From: Gammaproteobacteria bacterium RIFCSPHIGHO2_02_FULL_42_43
Lineage (GTDB): Bacteria; Pseudomonadota; Gammaproteobacteria; Coxiellales; Coxiellaceae
Reading direction: 5' to 3'
NCBI GenBank assembly: GCA_001801425.1
Contig: MGXR01000017.1
Location: forward strand, 124,001 to 188,000
DNA length: 64,000 nucleotides
Shown in pieces: positions 43,002 to 53,872 of this stretch (its first letter is position 1; each line of letters starts with the position of its first letter). The notes beneath the pieces are model-generated. The model had not been told where the DNA came from and ran no database searches. It saw only the letters and a list, made by a program, of their open reading frames with translations. A program made the translations under genes and the position numbers.

Positions 43002-43962
43002 AAAATGCCATTGTTTTTTCCAACCCAGCTTTTAAATCAGTGGCGGGTTTCCAGCCCAACTCACTTTTTATTTTTTGATTATTGATCGCATAACGCCAAT
43101 CATGGCCCAGCCTATCAGTGACAAAACGGATGAGTTTTTCATGCGGTTGATTTTCTGGAAATCGCACATCCATCAATGTGCAAATTTGTTTTGCTAAATC
43201 TATATTACTAATTTCGCATTCACCACCAATGTTATAAGTGTGATTGAGTTTTCCGTGACGAATAATACAGCTCACCGCCTCGCAGTGATCATTGACAAAA
43301 ATCCAATCGCGAATATTGGAGCCATCCCCATAAATCGGAATTTTCTGATTTGAAAAACAAGCGCGAATAATGGTTGGAATAAATTTTTCAGGGTGTTGAT
43401 GCGGCCCATAATTATTGGAGCAATTAGAAATTGTAACGGGTAATTGATGGGTGTGTGCGAATGCACGCACTAAATGATCCGATCCCGCCTTGGAAGCAGA
43501 GTAGGGTGAGTTGGGTTGATAGGGATGTGTTTCTGTAAATGGAGCATCACCATTTTTTAATTCGCCATAAACCTCGTCCGTTGAGATATGATGAAATCGG
43601 CAATTTTTTTCGCGCGCATATTGTAATAAATTAAATGTGCCTACAATATTGGTTTGAATAAAGGCGCTTGGGTCGATAATAGAGCGATCCACATGACTTT
43701 CTGCGGCAAAATGCACAATGGTGTCGATGGTGTATTCTTGCAATATTTTTAAAACCAATGCTTCATCACCAATATCACCCTGAATAAAAACATGCTGATC
43801 CGGATTTAAACCTAATAAATTATTTTTATTTCCCGCATACGTTAATTTATCCAGGCTTACAATGCGCAAATTAGCATCGCGTGATAATTCATCGCGCACA
43901 AAATGACTGCCGATAAATCCTGCGGAGCCGGTAACTAACATATTTTTGGGCGCATGTATCAT
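42964..43962 (-). CDS. rfbB: dTDP-glucose 4,6-dehydratase
   Basis: [55 protein letters not shown]. Confidence 0.94.
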   Translation of the reverse strand: MIHAPKNMLVTGSAGFIGSHFVRDELSRDANLRIVSLDKLTYAGNKNNLLGLNPDQHVFIQGDIGDEALVLKILQEYTIDTIVHFAAESHVDRSIIDPSAFIQTNIVGTFNLLQYAREKNCRFHHISTDEVYGELKNGDAPFTETHPYQPNSPYSASKAGSDHLVRAFAHTHQLPVTISNCSNNYGPHQHPEKFIPTIIRACFSNQKIPIYGDGSNIRDWIFVNDHCEAVSCIIRHGKLNHTYNIGGECEISNIDLAKQICTLMDVRFPENQPHEKLIRFVTDRLGHDWRYAINNQKIKSELGWKPATDLKAGLEKTMAFYEKKYEKLDTVA

Positions 43963-44930
43963 GTTAAAATAGCGACCTCATCTCGAATGATTCGCAATAA
44001 ATATTGCCCATAGTCATTATTTTTCAATGTTACCGCTAATTTTTCCAATTGTTCTGTGCTGATGTATTCTAAACGCCACGCAATTTCTTCGGGACAAGCA
44101 ATTTTCAAACCCTGGCGTTGCTCGAGTGTTGCGACATATTGTGACGCTTCTAATAATGATTGATGCGTTCCTGTATCCAACCACGCAAATCCGCGATTGA
44201 GTTTTTGCGCACGCAATTGATTTTTTTGAAAATAACATTTATTCACATCCGTAATTTCCAGTTCACCTCGTAAAGAAGGCTTAATCGATTTTGCAAAATC
44301 GATTACTTGATTATCATAAAAATATAAACCCGTCACAGCCCAGTTTGATTGCGGATTTTGTGGCTTTTCAGTAATGTCTACAATATTTTCTGCTGCATCA
44401 AATGTAATAACACCGTATTGTTTTGGATTTTTTACGTAATAAGCAAAAATCGTCGCGCCATTTAAATTTTGCTTGGTATTTTTTAATTCCTGACGCAAGT
44501 TTTGCCCGTGAAAAATATTGTCGCCTAAGATCAAACAAACGGATGCGCTGCCAATAAACGATTCACCCAAAATAAACGCCTGCGCCAATCCATCCGGATT
44601 TTTTTGTACACAATATCGAATGTGTACGCCCCATTGAGATCCGTCGGATAATAATGTTTGGTAAGCTGGTAGATCACGCGCTGCAGTGATGATTAAAATA
44701 TCGCGTATATCAGCGAGCAACAACGTCGATAGGGAATAATAAATCATGGGTTTGTCATAAATCGGCAGCAACTGCTTAGATGTATTTTTCGTCAGCGGAT
44801 AGAGTCGGGTGCCTAAGCCGCCCGCTAAGATAATTCCTTTCATTTTCTCAATGCCATTTGTACTGTGGTGCGCTATGATACCGAATTCTAAATAAAAAAT
44901 CTTGATCTTATGTTGACCGTCTTCAAGCAA
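43959..44930 (-). CDS. rfbA: Glucose-1-phosphate thymidylyltransferase
   Basis: [44 protein letters not shown]; likely start 44843-44849. Confidence 0.94.
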   Translation of the reverse strand: MLEDGQHKIKIFYLEFGIIAHHSTNGIEKMKGIILAGGLGTRLYPLTKNTSKQLLPIYDKPMIYYSLSTLLLADIRDILIITAARDLPAYQTLLSDGSQWGVHIRYCVQKNPDGLAQAFILGESFIGSASVCLILGDNIFHGQNLRQELKNTKQNLNGATIFAYYVKNPKQYGVITFDAAENIVDITEKPQNPQSNWAVTGLYFYDNQVIDFAKSIKPSLRGELEITDVNKCYFQKNQLRAQKLNRGFAWLDTGTHQSLLEASQYVATLEQRQGLKIACPEEIAWRLEYISTEQLEKLAVTLKNNDYGQYLLRIIRDEVAILT

Positions 44931-46712
44931 TTTTACGCAATCTTTACTGCACTAGAACGTCGAAGGGTTTGTTATCTTTTTCTTCCCGCGGTGTTTGCAG
45001 CGATCGTGAATGTGATGGGCATTGCTTTTGTAGCGCCTTTTATCGCGATGGTTGCCGATCCAACCGCTATTCAAGCTCACGCAAAAGTGGCTTGGATTTT
45101 TCATGCGTTGCATTTTCACAGCGTGCATTATTTTTTGCTTTTTTTAGGATTTTTGGTGCTGGGTATTTTGATTGTCGGCAATGGTGTCAGCGCGTTGACT
45201 ACTTGGCTTATGCTGCGATTTACTAACCTCTGTAGCTTCACTTTATCAAAACGACTGTTAGAAAATTATTTAAAGCAACCTTACTCTTATTTTCTCGATC
45301 AAAATAGCGCCACATTAACAAAAAATATTTTATCGGAAGTCGATTCAGTGGTGTCACATGTGCTGCGTTATGGATTGGATATGTTAGCAAGAACAGTAGC
45401 GATGCTGTTTATCGTGGTACTACTTTTTTTAATCAATCCCAGTTTGGCTGTGGTGATTACCGCCGTGCTGGGCGGTGCTTATGTCATCATTTATAGTGTA
45501 GTGCGTCGACGTTTGGGCGAAGCTTCGCTTGCGCAAACCGAATCGAAGGAGCAGCGTTATCGCATTGCGAACGAGGCATTTGGTGGAATTAAAGAAATCA
45601 AATTGCAGGGTTGCGAGGATATTTTTCTAAAAGCGTTTGAAAAACCTGCGAAAATATATTCTTATCACGAGGCAGCATCTCAAATTATTGCTGACTTACC
45701 TCGGTACGCATTGGAGGTAATTGCTTTTGGCGGCATTGTGTTAATTGTTTTGTATTTATTGGCTACACATCAAAACTTTAACAACATTATGCCGCTTCTC
45801 GCGATTTATGCATTTGCGGGTTATCGTTTAATGCCGGGATTACAGTCAATTTTTGGTGCGTTAACTTCAATTCGAGCGCATGCACATGCATTGGATATTT
45901 TACATGAAGACCTGGTTAATAAATCATGGGAAAAAGACAAAAATTATTTTTCTCTGAACATTGGAAAATTATTTTTTCAATCCACGTTAACCTTGCGTAA
46001 TATTTCATTCTCATATACGCAATCAAAACATCTTGTCTTGGATAATTTTAATTTTACTGTTCATGCGGGCGAAAGTATTGGTATTGTCGGTGAAACGGGT
46101 GCCGGAAAAACAACACTGATTGATATTATTTTGGGATTACTATTGCCAACATCAGGGAAAATTCAGGTTGATGATATCGTGATTTCTGAAAATAATATGC
46201 GCGCATGGCAGCAGAATTTAGGATATGTTCCGCAACATATTTATTTATCTGACGATAGTATTACAAGCAATATTGCCTTTGGCGTTGAGAAAAATAATAT
46301 TGATTTTGATCGCGTTAAAAAAGCAGCGCAATTAGCGGCGATTGATGATTTTATTGTGCAAGAATTACCACAGGGATATGAAACCGCGGTCGGTGAACGC
46401 GGTATTCGTTTGAGTGGCGGGCAGCGTCAACGCATTGGAATTGCACGTGCATTGTATCGTGATCCGCAATTGTTAGTGTTTGATGAAGCAACGAGCGCTT
46501 TAGATAGTATGACGGAAGAAAGTATTATGCACGCCATTTACGGATTATCTCGCAAAAAAACATTGATTATTATTGCGCATCGCCTATCCACGTTAATACA
46601 ATGCGATAAAATTATTGTGCTCAGTCATGGTGTTGTGAAAGATATTGGCACCTATGATGAATTGATTGCAAGGAATATTGAATTTCAGAGAATGGCAAAA
46701 GTGATCGCATGA
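44910..46712 (+). CDS. ABC transporter, fused permease/ATPase (MsbA/PglK-like)
   Basis: Multiple TM segments then [48 protein letters not shown]. Confidence 0.9.
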   Translation: MLTVFKQFYAIFTALERRRVCYLFLPAVFAAIVNVMGIAFVAPFIAMVADPTAIQAHAKVAWIFHALHFHSVHYFLLFLGFLVLGILIVGNGVSALTTWLMLRFTNLCSFTLSKRLLENYLKQPYSYFLDQNSATLTKNILSEVDSVVSHVLRYGLDMLARTVAMLFIVVLLFLINPSLAVVITAVLGGAYVIIYSVVRRRLGEASLAQTESKEQRYRIANEAFGGIKEIKLQGCEDIFLKAFEKPAKIYSYHEAASQIIADLPRYALEVIAFGGIVLIVLYLLATHQNFNNIMPLLAIYAFAGYRLMPGLQSIFGALTSIRAHAHALDILHEDLVNKSWEKDKNYFSLNIGKLFFQSTLTLRNISFSYTQSKHLVLDNFNFTVHAGESIGIVGETGAGKTTLIDIILGLLLPTSGKIQVDDIVISENNMRAWQQNLGYVPQHIYLSDDSITSNIAFGVEKNNIDFDRVKKAAQLAAIDDFIVQELPQGYETAVGERGIRLSGGQRQRIGIARALYRDPQLLVFDEATSALDSMTEESIMHAIYGLSRKKTLIIIAHRLSTLIQCDKIIVLSHGVVKDIGTYDELIARNIEFQRMAKVIA

Positions 46713-47266
46713 AAGCAGAACAATTAAAAATTCCCGGTATGATGTTAATCACGCTGAAAAAACACGGTGATGAGCGGGGGTTTTTTATGGAAACGTTTCG
46801 ACAGTCTGCACTTCAAGAGATCGGAGTGAATTATCACTTTGTGCAAGACAATCGTTCATTTTCCAGAAAAAATATTTTGCGTGGTATGCACTATCAAATT
46901 CAGAAACCCAAAGGGCACATGATTTCAGTGATGCGTGGAAAAATATTTGATGTGGGTGTTGATATGCGAAAAAACTCCCCAGCATTCGGTCAGTGGTGCG
47001 GTGTTACGTTATCTGCTGAAAATCCACAACAATTGTTTTTGCCGCCCGGAGTCGCGCATGGTTTTTGTGCACTCGAGGAAGAAAATGAAATGTATTATAA
47101 ATGCACCGATTATTATGACGCGCAAGACGAGGGTGGTTTGCTGTGGAGTGATGTGTCGATCGGAATTGAATGGCCATTAACTCAACCGATCACCAACACA
47201 AGAGATAGTACATTTCCGCTGCTATCCCAAATTCCTGTTAGACGATTACCGCAAGTGACTATATAA
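46709..47266 (+). CDS. rfbC: dTDP-4-dehydrorhamnose 3,5-epimerase family
   Basis: DERGFFMETFRQSAL, QDNRSFSRKNILRGMHYQ, LFLPPGVAHGFCAL. Confidence 0.92.
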   Translation: MKAEQLKIPGMMLITLKKHGDERGFFMETFRQSALQEIGVNYHFVQDNRSFSRKNILRGMHYQIQKPKGHMISVMRGKIFDVGVDMRKNSPAFGQWCGVTLSAENPQQLFLPPGVAHGFCALEEENEMYYKCTDYYDAQDEGGLLWSDVSIGIEWPLTQPITNTRDSTFPLLSQIPVRRLPQVTI

Positions 47267-48507
47267 TGCGGGTGGTTGAGAGGGAGATCGTTATGCAATG
47301 CCGTATTTGTCAAACACAGATCCAGCCGTTTATGTCATTTGGAAAAATGCCCATCGCCAATGGATTTTTGCAATCCAATAATCCGACAGATGAATATTTT
47401 TTTGAATTAGCGCCCGCATTTTGTAATCGGTGTAAAACATTTCAGTTAACCGAGCAGCCTGATGCCAATCAAATGTTTCATGATCATTATGCATTTTATT
47501 CACGCACATCCAAACGCATGGTCGAACATTTTAAATCTTATGCAGAATGGGTGATGGAAAATTATTTAGATGACAATCCGTTCGTTGTGGAACTTGGCAG
47601 TAATGACGGTATTTTACTTGAGAATTTTGCACGCGCCGGGATTGCGCATGCAGGTGTTGAGCCTTCTGCCAATGTAGCAGTTGAAGCGAGAAAACACGGC
47701 GTAAATACTATCACTGAATTTTTTACGTCCACGCTTGCTAATCGCATTATTTCAGAATATGGATATGCCGACGCGATTATGGCAGCTAATGTGATGTGTC
47801 ATATTCCAAACTTAAATGACATTGCCATTGCTGCAAATCAATTATTAAAGCCCCAAGGTGTTTTGATTTTTGAGGATCCCTATCTGGGTGATATGATCGC
47901 AAAAACGTCCTATGATCAAATTTACGATGAGCACGTTTATATTTTCTCAGCACATGCCGTATCCAATATTTTTGGCAGACATGGTTTTGAATTAATTGAT
48001 GTGAAGCCGCAAGCAACACATGGTGGATCGATGCGATATATTTTAGCAAAAAAAGGTGCGCGTCACATTTCAGATGCCGTCACTAAAGTATTAATGCAAG
48101 AAAAATCGCAAGGTCTTTGCGATGAAAGAACTTACGAAAAATTTAAGAAAAATTGTGAACTTTCTAAAAAAGCCTTACTAAAAACTTTGAACAAATGCAA
48201 ATTAGAAAATCGTCGTGTCGTGGGGTATGCGGCAACCTCAAAAAGCACCACCGTTTTAAATTATTGCGGCATAGGCCCAGATTTAATTGAATATATTTGT
48301 GATACCACCCCTTTAAAACAAAACACGTATACACCCGGCACGCATATTCCTGTTCGCGACTATGAAAATTTTAAAAACGAATATCCAGACACAGCGCTTT
48401 TATTCGCCTGGAATCATAAAGATGAGATTATGCAAAAAGAAAAAATTTTTTCTGAAAGCGGTGGTCAGTGGTTGGTGTATGTTCCATTTGTAGCAGAAAA
48501 TCCATGA
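47266..48507 (+). CDS. Sugar C-methyltransferase (TylC3/NovU-like)
   Basis: N-terminal Cys cluster CRICQTQIQPFMSFGKMPIANGFL, VVELGSNDGILLENF, HGGSMRYILAKKG. Confidence 0.85.
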   Translation: MRVVEREIVMQCRICQTQIQPFMSFGKMPIANGFLQSNNPTDEYFFELAPAFCNRCKTFQLTEQPDANQMFHDHYAFYSRTSKRMVEHFKSYAEWVMENYLDDNPFVVELGSNDGILLENFARAGIAHAGVEPSANVAVEARKHGVNTITEFFTSTLANRIISEYGYADAIMAANVMCHIPNLNDIAIAANQLLKPQGVLIFEDPYLGDMIAKTSYDQIYDEHVYIFSAHAVSNIFGRHGFELIDVKPQATHGGSMRYILAKKGARHISDAVTKVLMQEKSQGLCDERTYEKFKKNCELSKKALLKTLNKCKLENRRVVGYAATSKSTTVLNYCGIGPDLIEYICDTTPLKQNTYTPGTHIPVRDYENFKNEYPDTALLFAWNHKDEIMQKEKIFSESGGQWLVYVPFVAENP

Positions 48508-49598
48508 TTAGCTTTGCCAATCCGCTCGCACAGTATCAATCACATCAAACTGAAATCGATGCAGCAATTCATACAGTTTTAAATAGTGGTCATTACATTT
48601 TAGGAGAACAAGTTGCCGCTTTTGAAAATGAATTTGCGCGTTATCTCGGTTTGACCAATGCGGTAGGTGTTGCGAGTGGGACCGACGCATTGGTGTTGGC
48701 ATTAATGGCGCTCGGCGTTGGGCGTGATGATGAAGTGATTTTGCCATCGATGACCGCAACCGCAACCGCGAATGCGGTTAAACAAGTAGGTGCGACCCCT
48801 GTTTTTGTGGATATAGAAAAAAATTATTACACGATTGATCCAGTGTTGGTTGAAAAAGCCATTACTGAAAAAACAAAAGCGATAATTGCAGTGCATTTAT
48901 ATGGGCAGCCGGCTGATATGTTTTCACTGCTAAAAATTGCCAAACAATATCAAGTAAAATTAATTGAAGATTGTGCGCAGGCCGTTGGGGCATATTATCA
49001 GAAAAAACCCGTTGGAAATTTTTCTGATATCGCCTGTTTTAGTTTTTTTCCGACTAAAAACTTAGGTGCAATGGGGGATGGTGGTGCAATCGCTACCAAT
49101 AACAACACATTGGCTGAGCGTATTCGACAATTGCGTCAATATGGCTGGGATGCAAACCGCGATAGCCAGTTTATCGGTATGAATAGTCGGTTGGATGAAT
49201 TACAAGCGGCTATTTTGCGCGTAAAATTGAGATATTTGAATAAAGATATAGAAAAGAGAAATCAAATTGCTCGTCATTATGATAAATTACTCAAATCATT
49301 TCCATTTGTATTGCCAGCAGTGAGACACGAAGCATTGCATGCTTATCATCTATATGTTATTCAGTGCGAACACAGAGGTGATCTGGTAAAACAATTGCAT
49401 GAAAAAAATATTATGGTGGGTATGCATTATCCGAAAGCAGCGCATCAGATGCCGGCTTATAGCGCTCAAAAAACACATTTACCCAACACAGAAAAGCTGG
49501 CAGCGCGCGTGATTAGTTTGCCGATATTTCCTGAGTTATCTATAACGCAGCAAAAAAATTGTGTAGAAATGTTCGAGTCATGTTTATGTTTACGGTAG
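48468..49598 (+). CDS. DegT/DnrJ/EryC1 aminotransferase (FdtB/QdtB-like)
   Basis: VASGTDALVLALMALGVGRDDEVILPSMTATATANA, LIEDCAQAVGA, SFFPTKNLGAMGDGGA. Likely start 48504. Confidence 0.9.
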   Translation: MVGVCSICSRKSMISFANPLAQYQSHQTEIDAAIHTVLNSGHYILGEQVAAFENEFARYLGLTNAVGVASGTDALVLALMALGVGRDDEVILPSMTATATANAVKQVGATPVFVDIEKNYYTIDPVLVEKAITEKTKAIIAVHLYGQPADMFSLLKIAKQYQVKLIEDCAQAVGAYYQKKPVGNFSDIACFSFFPTKNLGAMGDGGAIATNNNTLAERIRQLRQYGWDANRDSQFIGMNSRLDELQAAILRVKLRYLNKDIEKRNQIARHYDKLLKSFPFVLPAVRHEALHAYHLYVIQCEHRGDLVKQLHEKNIMVGMHYPKAAHQMPAYSAQKTHLPNTEKLAARVISLPIFPELSITQQKNCVEMFESCLCLR

Positions 49599-50578
49599 CT
49601 CAAAACGTTATTCAATTTTACGAGAAAAAACGCATTTTAGTAACAGGCGCTGGTGGTTATATTGGCACAAGATTGATTGATTGTCTAAGTGAAGTAAATT
49701 GTAATTTAGCACGCTTTAGTCGAAAAATGTTGAGTCCAAAAATCAATTCGAGCGCATTAATAGAGGATGTGCGTGGTGATTTGGCTGCGTTTGATGATTG
49801 GGAAAAAATCATTCGCGATGTTGATGTTATTTTTCATTTAGCTGCGCAAACTGGTGTTCAGCAGGCCGACGATCACCCGGTGCAAGATGCTGAAATAAAT
49901 GTAATAGGAACATTGAAGTTGTTGGAAGCCGCAAAAAAATATCCAAAAAAAATAATTATTGCGGCAAGCAGCGCAACGTCTGCTGGCTTGCAAGAGAAAC
50001 TGCCTATTGATGAAAATGCAATTGATGTGCCGACAAGCTTGTATGATCTTCATAAAATAATGACAGAGCAATATATACATTTATTTCGTAAGAAAAACTG
50101 GGTGCAGGGAACATGCCTGCGATTGTCAAATGTTTATGGCCCAGGCGTAAAAAGCAGTGATCATAGTCGGGGAGTGCTAAATCAGATAGTGCGCACAGTT
50201 TTGCAGAAAAAAGATATTTATGTGGTAAACGGTGGTAATTTTTTGCGTGATTATATTTATATTGATGATGTTGTGCAGGCGTTTTTGTTATCCGCGATGT
50301 GCGCATGGAAGCTAGAAAAGCCTTATTATTTTATTGGTACAGGTGTTGGTACTACCGTTAGAGCCGCCTTTCAAACAGTGATTGATGTTGTGAAATCTGA
50401 AACAAATATTTCAGTTAATTTGTTAAATAAAGAAATGCGGAATGCATCGCCCATCGATCAGCGTAATTTTGTTGCAAACAGCAGCGCTTTTTCTGCTTTA
50501 ACAACTTGGAAACCAAGTGTTAACTTAACGGAAGGTATTCGACGATTAATACAGAGCGAAAGTGCATGTTGTGTGTAG
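49559..50578 (+). CDS. NAD-dependent epimerase/dehydratase
   Basis: RILVTGAGGYIGTRLIDCLSE, YDLHKIMTEQY, LRLSNVYGPG. Confidence 0.88.
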   Translation: MCRNVRVMFMFTVAQNVIQFYEKKRILVTGAGGYIGTRLIDCLSEVNCNLARFSRKMLSPKINSSALIEDVRGDLAAFDDWEKIIRDVDVIFHLAAQTGVQQADDHPVQDAEINVIGTLKLLEAAKKYPKKIIIAASSATSAGLQEKLPIDENAIDVPTSLYDLHKIMTEQYIHLFRKKNWVQGTCLRLSNVYGPGVKSSDHSRGVLNQIVRTVLQKKDIYVVNGGNFLRDYIYIDDVVQAFLLSAMCAWKLEKPYYFIGTGVGTTVRAAFQTVIDVVKSETNISVNLLNKEMRNASPIDQRNFVANSSAFSALTTWKPSVNLTEGIRRLIQSESACCV

Positions 50579-50967
50579 ACGGTATTGAAAAAATCAATTT
50601 AGCAATGCGAAAACCACGGCTTATCATTGTTGAGGGCGAGAATTTACTGATCAATGTAAAGCGTTTTTTTATCATTATTGGAAATGAACAAGAAAAACGT
50701 GGAAATCACGCACACAAAACATTGTCGCAATTATTGGTTTGTGTTCACGGGATTTGTGAAGTGACGGTAGATGACGGAGAAAATCAAAAAATATTTGTGT
50801 TGCAGAAACCAGACGAGGCATTATTGATACCTCCTGGTATTTGGTCGAAGCAAACATATTTAAAACCAGAGACAACACTGTTGGTTGCTTGTGATGCATT
50901 ATATGACGAATCCGATTATCTTCGCGATTACGATATTTTTTTAAACTATCGACGAGAAAATACATGA
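50566..50967 (+). CDS. Sugar 3,4-ketoisomerase (FdtA/QdtA/WxcM cupin)
   Basis: KRGNHAHKTLSQLLVCVHGICEVTVDDG, PPGIWSKQTY, LVACDALYDESDYLRDYDIF. Confidence 0.85.
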   Translation: MLCVDGIEKINLAMRKPRLIIVEGENLLINVKRFFIIIGNEQEKRGNHAHKTLSQLLVCVHGICEVTVDDGENQKIFVLQKPDEALLIPPGIWSKQTYLKPETTLLVACDALYDESDYLRDYDIFLNYRRENT

Positions 50968-51920
50968 AGATTATTGTTACGGGCGCGTTAGGACACATCG
51001 GTTCTTATCTAATTCGAAATCTGCCAGAAGTATTTTCGCATCCGAATATTATTATGATTGATAATTTAATGACACAGCGTTACACATCGCTTTTTAATTT
51101 ACCTAAAACAGCACAGTATCAATTTATCGAAGTCGACATTACTAGCGATAAAATGGATCTTAAATCCATTTTTAAAAATGCCGATGTGGTAATTCATTTG
51201 GCGGCAATTACTAATGCTGCTGCAAGTTTTGAAAATGCAAACGAAGTAGAGCGTGTGAATTTTAATGCAACGCAAAAAGTAGCGGATGTGTGTGTTGCAA
51301 CTAATGTCGCAATGATTATGGCTTCATCTACCAGTGTGTATGGTACGCAGGAGAAACAAGTTGACGAGAATTGCAGTTTTGATGAATTAAAACCACAAAG
51401 CCCTTACGCAGAAACCAAATTAAGAGAAGAAAAATATATCCAAGAACAATACATGAAAAATAATTTGCGCGCGATTATTTTTCGATTTGGAACTATTTTT
51501 GGTGTGTCGCCCGGCATGCGTTTTCACACCGCTGTTAATAAATTTTGCTGGCAGGCGGTGATGAATGAGCCGATTACTGTGTGGAAAACAGCGTATCATC
51601 AAAAACGCCCTTATTTAGCGCTAAATGATGCGCTATCTGCAATTACTATGATGATAAAACAAAATCATTTTGATGGGCGTGTTTATAATGTGGTGTCAGT
51701 GAATGCGACTGTGGCTGATGTGGTGAAATCGATACAGCAATACATTCCTGATTTACAAATTCAGTTTGTTGAAAATAAAATTATGAATCAATTGTCGTAC
51801 GAAGTATTAAATACTCGGTTGAATGCGATGGGATTTAAACCCAGAGGCGAATTAAAAAGCGGTGTACTGGATACATTGCAGTTATTGTGTCACACATCTT
51901 CAACAGTGAACACCTTTTGA
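50964..51920 (+). CDS. NAD-dependent epimerase/dehydratase
   Basis: MKIIVTGALGHIGSYLIRNL, VIHLAAITNAAASF, SSTSVYG, YAETKLREEKYI. Confidence 0.88.
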   Translation: MKIIVTGALGHIGSYLIRNLPEVFSHPNIIMIDNLMTQRYTSLFNLPKTAQYQFIEVDITSDKMDLKSIFKNADVVIHLAAITNAAASFENANEVERVNFNATQKVADVCVATNVAMIMASSTSVYGTQEKQVDENCSFDELKPQSPYAETKLREEKYIQEQYMKNNLRAIIFRFGTIFGVSPGMRFHTAVNKFCWQAVMNEPITVWKTAYHQKRPYLALNDALSAITMMIKQNHFDGRVYNVVSVNATVADVVKSIQQYIPDLQIQFVENKIMNQLSYEVLNTRLNAMGFKPRGELKSGVLDTLQLLCHTSSTVNTF

Positions 51921-52720
51921 TTTGTTTCGGTATAATTCAAACGATAATCGCTGGGTGTACATTTAATCGTAGCTCCCCAATTAATCAGTTTAAAAAGCCG
52001 TAACAGATGGCGCGGAAGATATTTTTTGTGTCCCAGTTCCCATTCTAATTTTCCAAAAAAAGCTGCCAACACACCATATAAGCTTTTTTTGGTGAATAAA
52101 AACCATGGTGCTGCAATAATAAAATTAATAATATTCATTATTTTTAAATTTGGAAATCCTGGGCGTTCTAAAAAATCATCTATCGTAAACTGATTGATTG
52201 CCAATAATTTTTTAATGGAGTAGGGGTCGTGTAGGCGCACATGATACGTGGGCTTGCTTGCTAAAAATGGAACAGTCACAATCAGCGCGCCACTTGGTTT
52301 TAAAACACGTCTCGCTTCTTGCAGCGCATGCATATCCCACTGCAAATGTTCCAAAATTTCCCCCATGACAATCAAATCAAATGAGTGATTGTCAAACGGC
52401 CAATCTTTTTCAGCGCTGCCAAAAACAATATTTGGGCAGTCAGGTACATTACCCAAATCAAAACCCGTGACTTGGTGTCCCCATGCTTTTAATCCCCAAT
52501 AATCTCTGCCACCATGAACACCCACCACTAAGCAATTTAGCGCGCTACCCTTTTTCTCCAGATCCGCGATAGATCGCTTCAAAATATACAATTGATCTGC
52601 GGCACCAGAAACCCTCGTAAAATTAGACCAATAACGCGTCGGTATTGGAATGGGCAGTTTTTTAATTTCCGCTGCCTTGATTGCGGTATCTAATTGTCTA
52701 AAAAATTTTTTCAATGCCAC
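51890..52720 (-). CDS. Class I SAM-dependent methyltransferase
   Basis: CLVVGVHGGRDYWGLKAWGHQVTGFDLG, FDLIVMGEILEHLQWDMHALQEARRVLKPSGALIVTVPF. Confidence 0.8.
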   Translation of the reverse strand: MALKKFFRQLDTAIKAAEIKKLPIPIPTRYWSNFTRVSGAADQLYILKRSIADLEKKGSALNCLVVGVHGGRDYWGLKAWGHQVTGFDLGNVPDCPNIVFGSAEKDWPFDNHSFDLIVMGEILEHLQWDMHALQEARRVLKPSGALIVTVPFLASKPTYHVRLHDPYSIKKLLAINQFTIDDFLERPGFPNLKIMNIINFIIAAPWFLFTKKSLYGVLAAFFGKLEWELGHKKYLPRHLLRLFKLINWGATIKCTPSDYRLNYTETNQKVFTVEDV

Positions 52721-52726
52721 TCTCTC

Positions 52727-53872
52727 TTAGGCTTGTAGTAAATTTCGATAAACATCTGTGATTGTTTGGATGTATTTGTTTTGTGAATATCGTTGTTCAG
52801 TTTGATGCGCCGCCTCACCCATTTCTTTCGCCAGTAAACGATCTTCATACGATTTCAAAATACTTTCTTTAATCGCATCAATATTTCTAATGGGTAAAAC
52901 AAACCCTTCTTTTTTATTCGTAATTAAATCAGCCATGCCGACATGTTCAGTGACGATAATGGGTTTCGCAGCAGCCATCGCTTCCATCGCTGCCATCCCA
53001 AACCCTTCATCCACGGATGGCAGACAAAACACATCGCATTGCTGATAATGCCGAATCAACGCATCATTAGACAAATGATGTTGAATAAAATCAATACTGG
53101 GATGATCGCACAAAGCCTGAAATTCTTTTGGAACTGTTGTTCTCAAGATCAATTTTGCTTTTGGTAATTTTAGTTCCCGCCATGCTTTCAGCAAATAATA
53201 AAATCCCTTGCGATAAAAACTAAAGCCCGCGGCAAATACAACAAAATCGGAACCATTTTTTTTCGCATCATCTCTCGCCACATTTTTTTCTTTCATTAAT
53301 GGCACTAGGTGAATTTTTTTTTCAGAAAATCCTTTTTGAATAAAACTGCGGCGACTATAAGTGGATGGCACAATAATGGCATCGGCCAATTCGTATTCCG
53401 CCAACATTTTTTCACGCAATTTGTGTTTTAAAGAGAATTGGTTTTTTTTACCCGTCAATCGCGCTACTTCTTCATCTAATAGCGACAATTGAAAATCAAT
53501 ATGCGGGCAAGCACGATCTACAATAGTTTTGATCCCTTGTTTTTTAGCAACACGCAAAGTTTTTAAGCAAAAACCGCTATTGCCTTGCACGATATCTGAT
53601 TTTTCACGACGTAAACGAAGCTGCATTGCCACATATCCATCAAATAAATCCGAATGTAATTTTTCGGGCATATTTTTGCCGAGTTTAATGCATAAAAATG
53701 TTGCAGCAGCGAGTGATCGAAACGCGTGAACATAGGCAGGATCAATATCATAATTTTTTAATTTAAATTGCGGATAAATCGTATAAAATCGATTTAATAC
53801 ATTTTCTTTTTTCAGCCCCTCTGCGAGTCGCAATAAATGATTGGCGGCGTGGGATGTTAATGTGATCTTCAT
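52727..53872 (-). CDS. Glycosyltransferase family 4
   Basis: FVVFAAGFSFYRKGFYYLLKAW, CDVFCLPSVDEGFGMAAMEAMAAAKPIIVTEHVGMADLI. Confidence 0.88.
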   Translation of the reverse strand: MKITLTSHAANHLLRLAEGLKKENVLNRFYTIYPQFKLKNYDIDPAYVHAFRSLAAATFLCIKLGKNMPEKLHSDLFDGYVAMQLRLRREKSDIVQGNSGFCLKTLRVAKKQGIKTIVDRACPHIDFQLSLLDEEVARLTGKKNQFSLKHKLREKMLAEYELADAIIVPSTYSRRSFIQKGFSEKKIHLVPLMKEKNVARDDAKKNGSDFVVFAAGFSFYRKGFYYLLKAWRELKLPKAKLILRTTVPKEFQALCDHPSIDFIQHHLSNDALIRHYQQCDVFCLPSVDEGFGMAAMEAMAAAKPIIVTEHVGMADLITNKKEGFVLPIRNIDAIKESILKSYEDRLLAKEMGEAAHQTEQRYSQNKYIQTITDVYRNLLQA

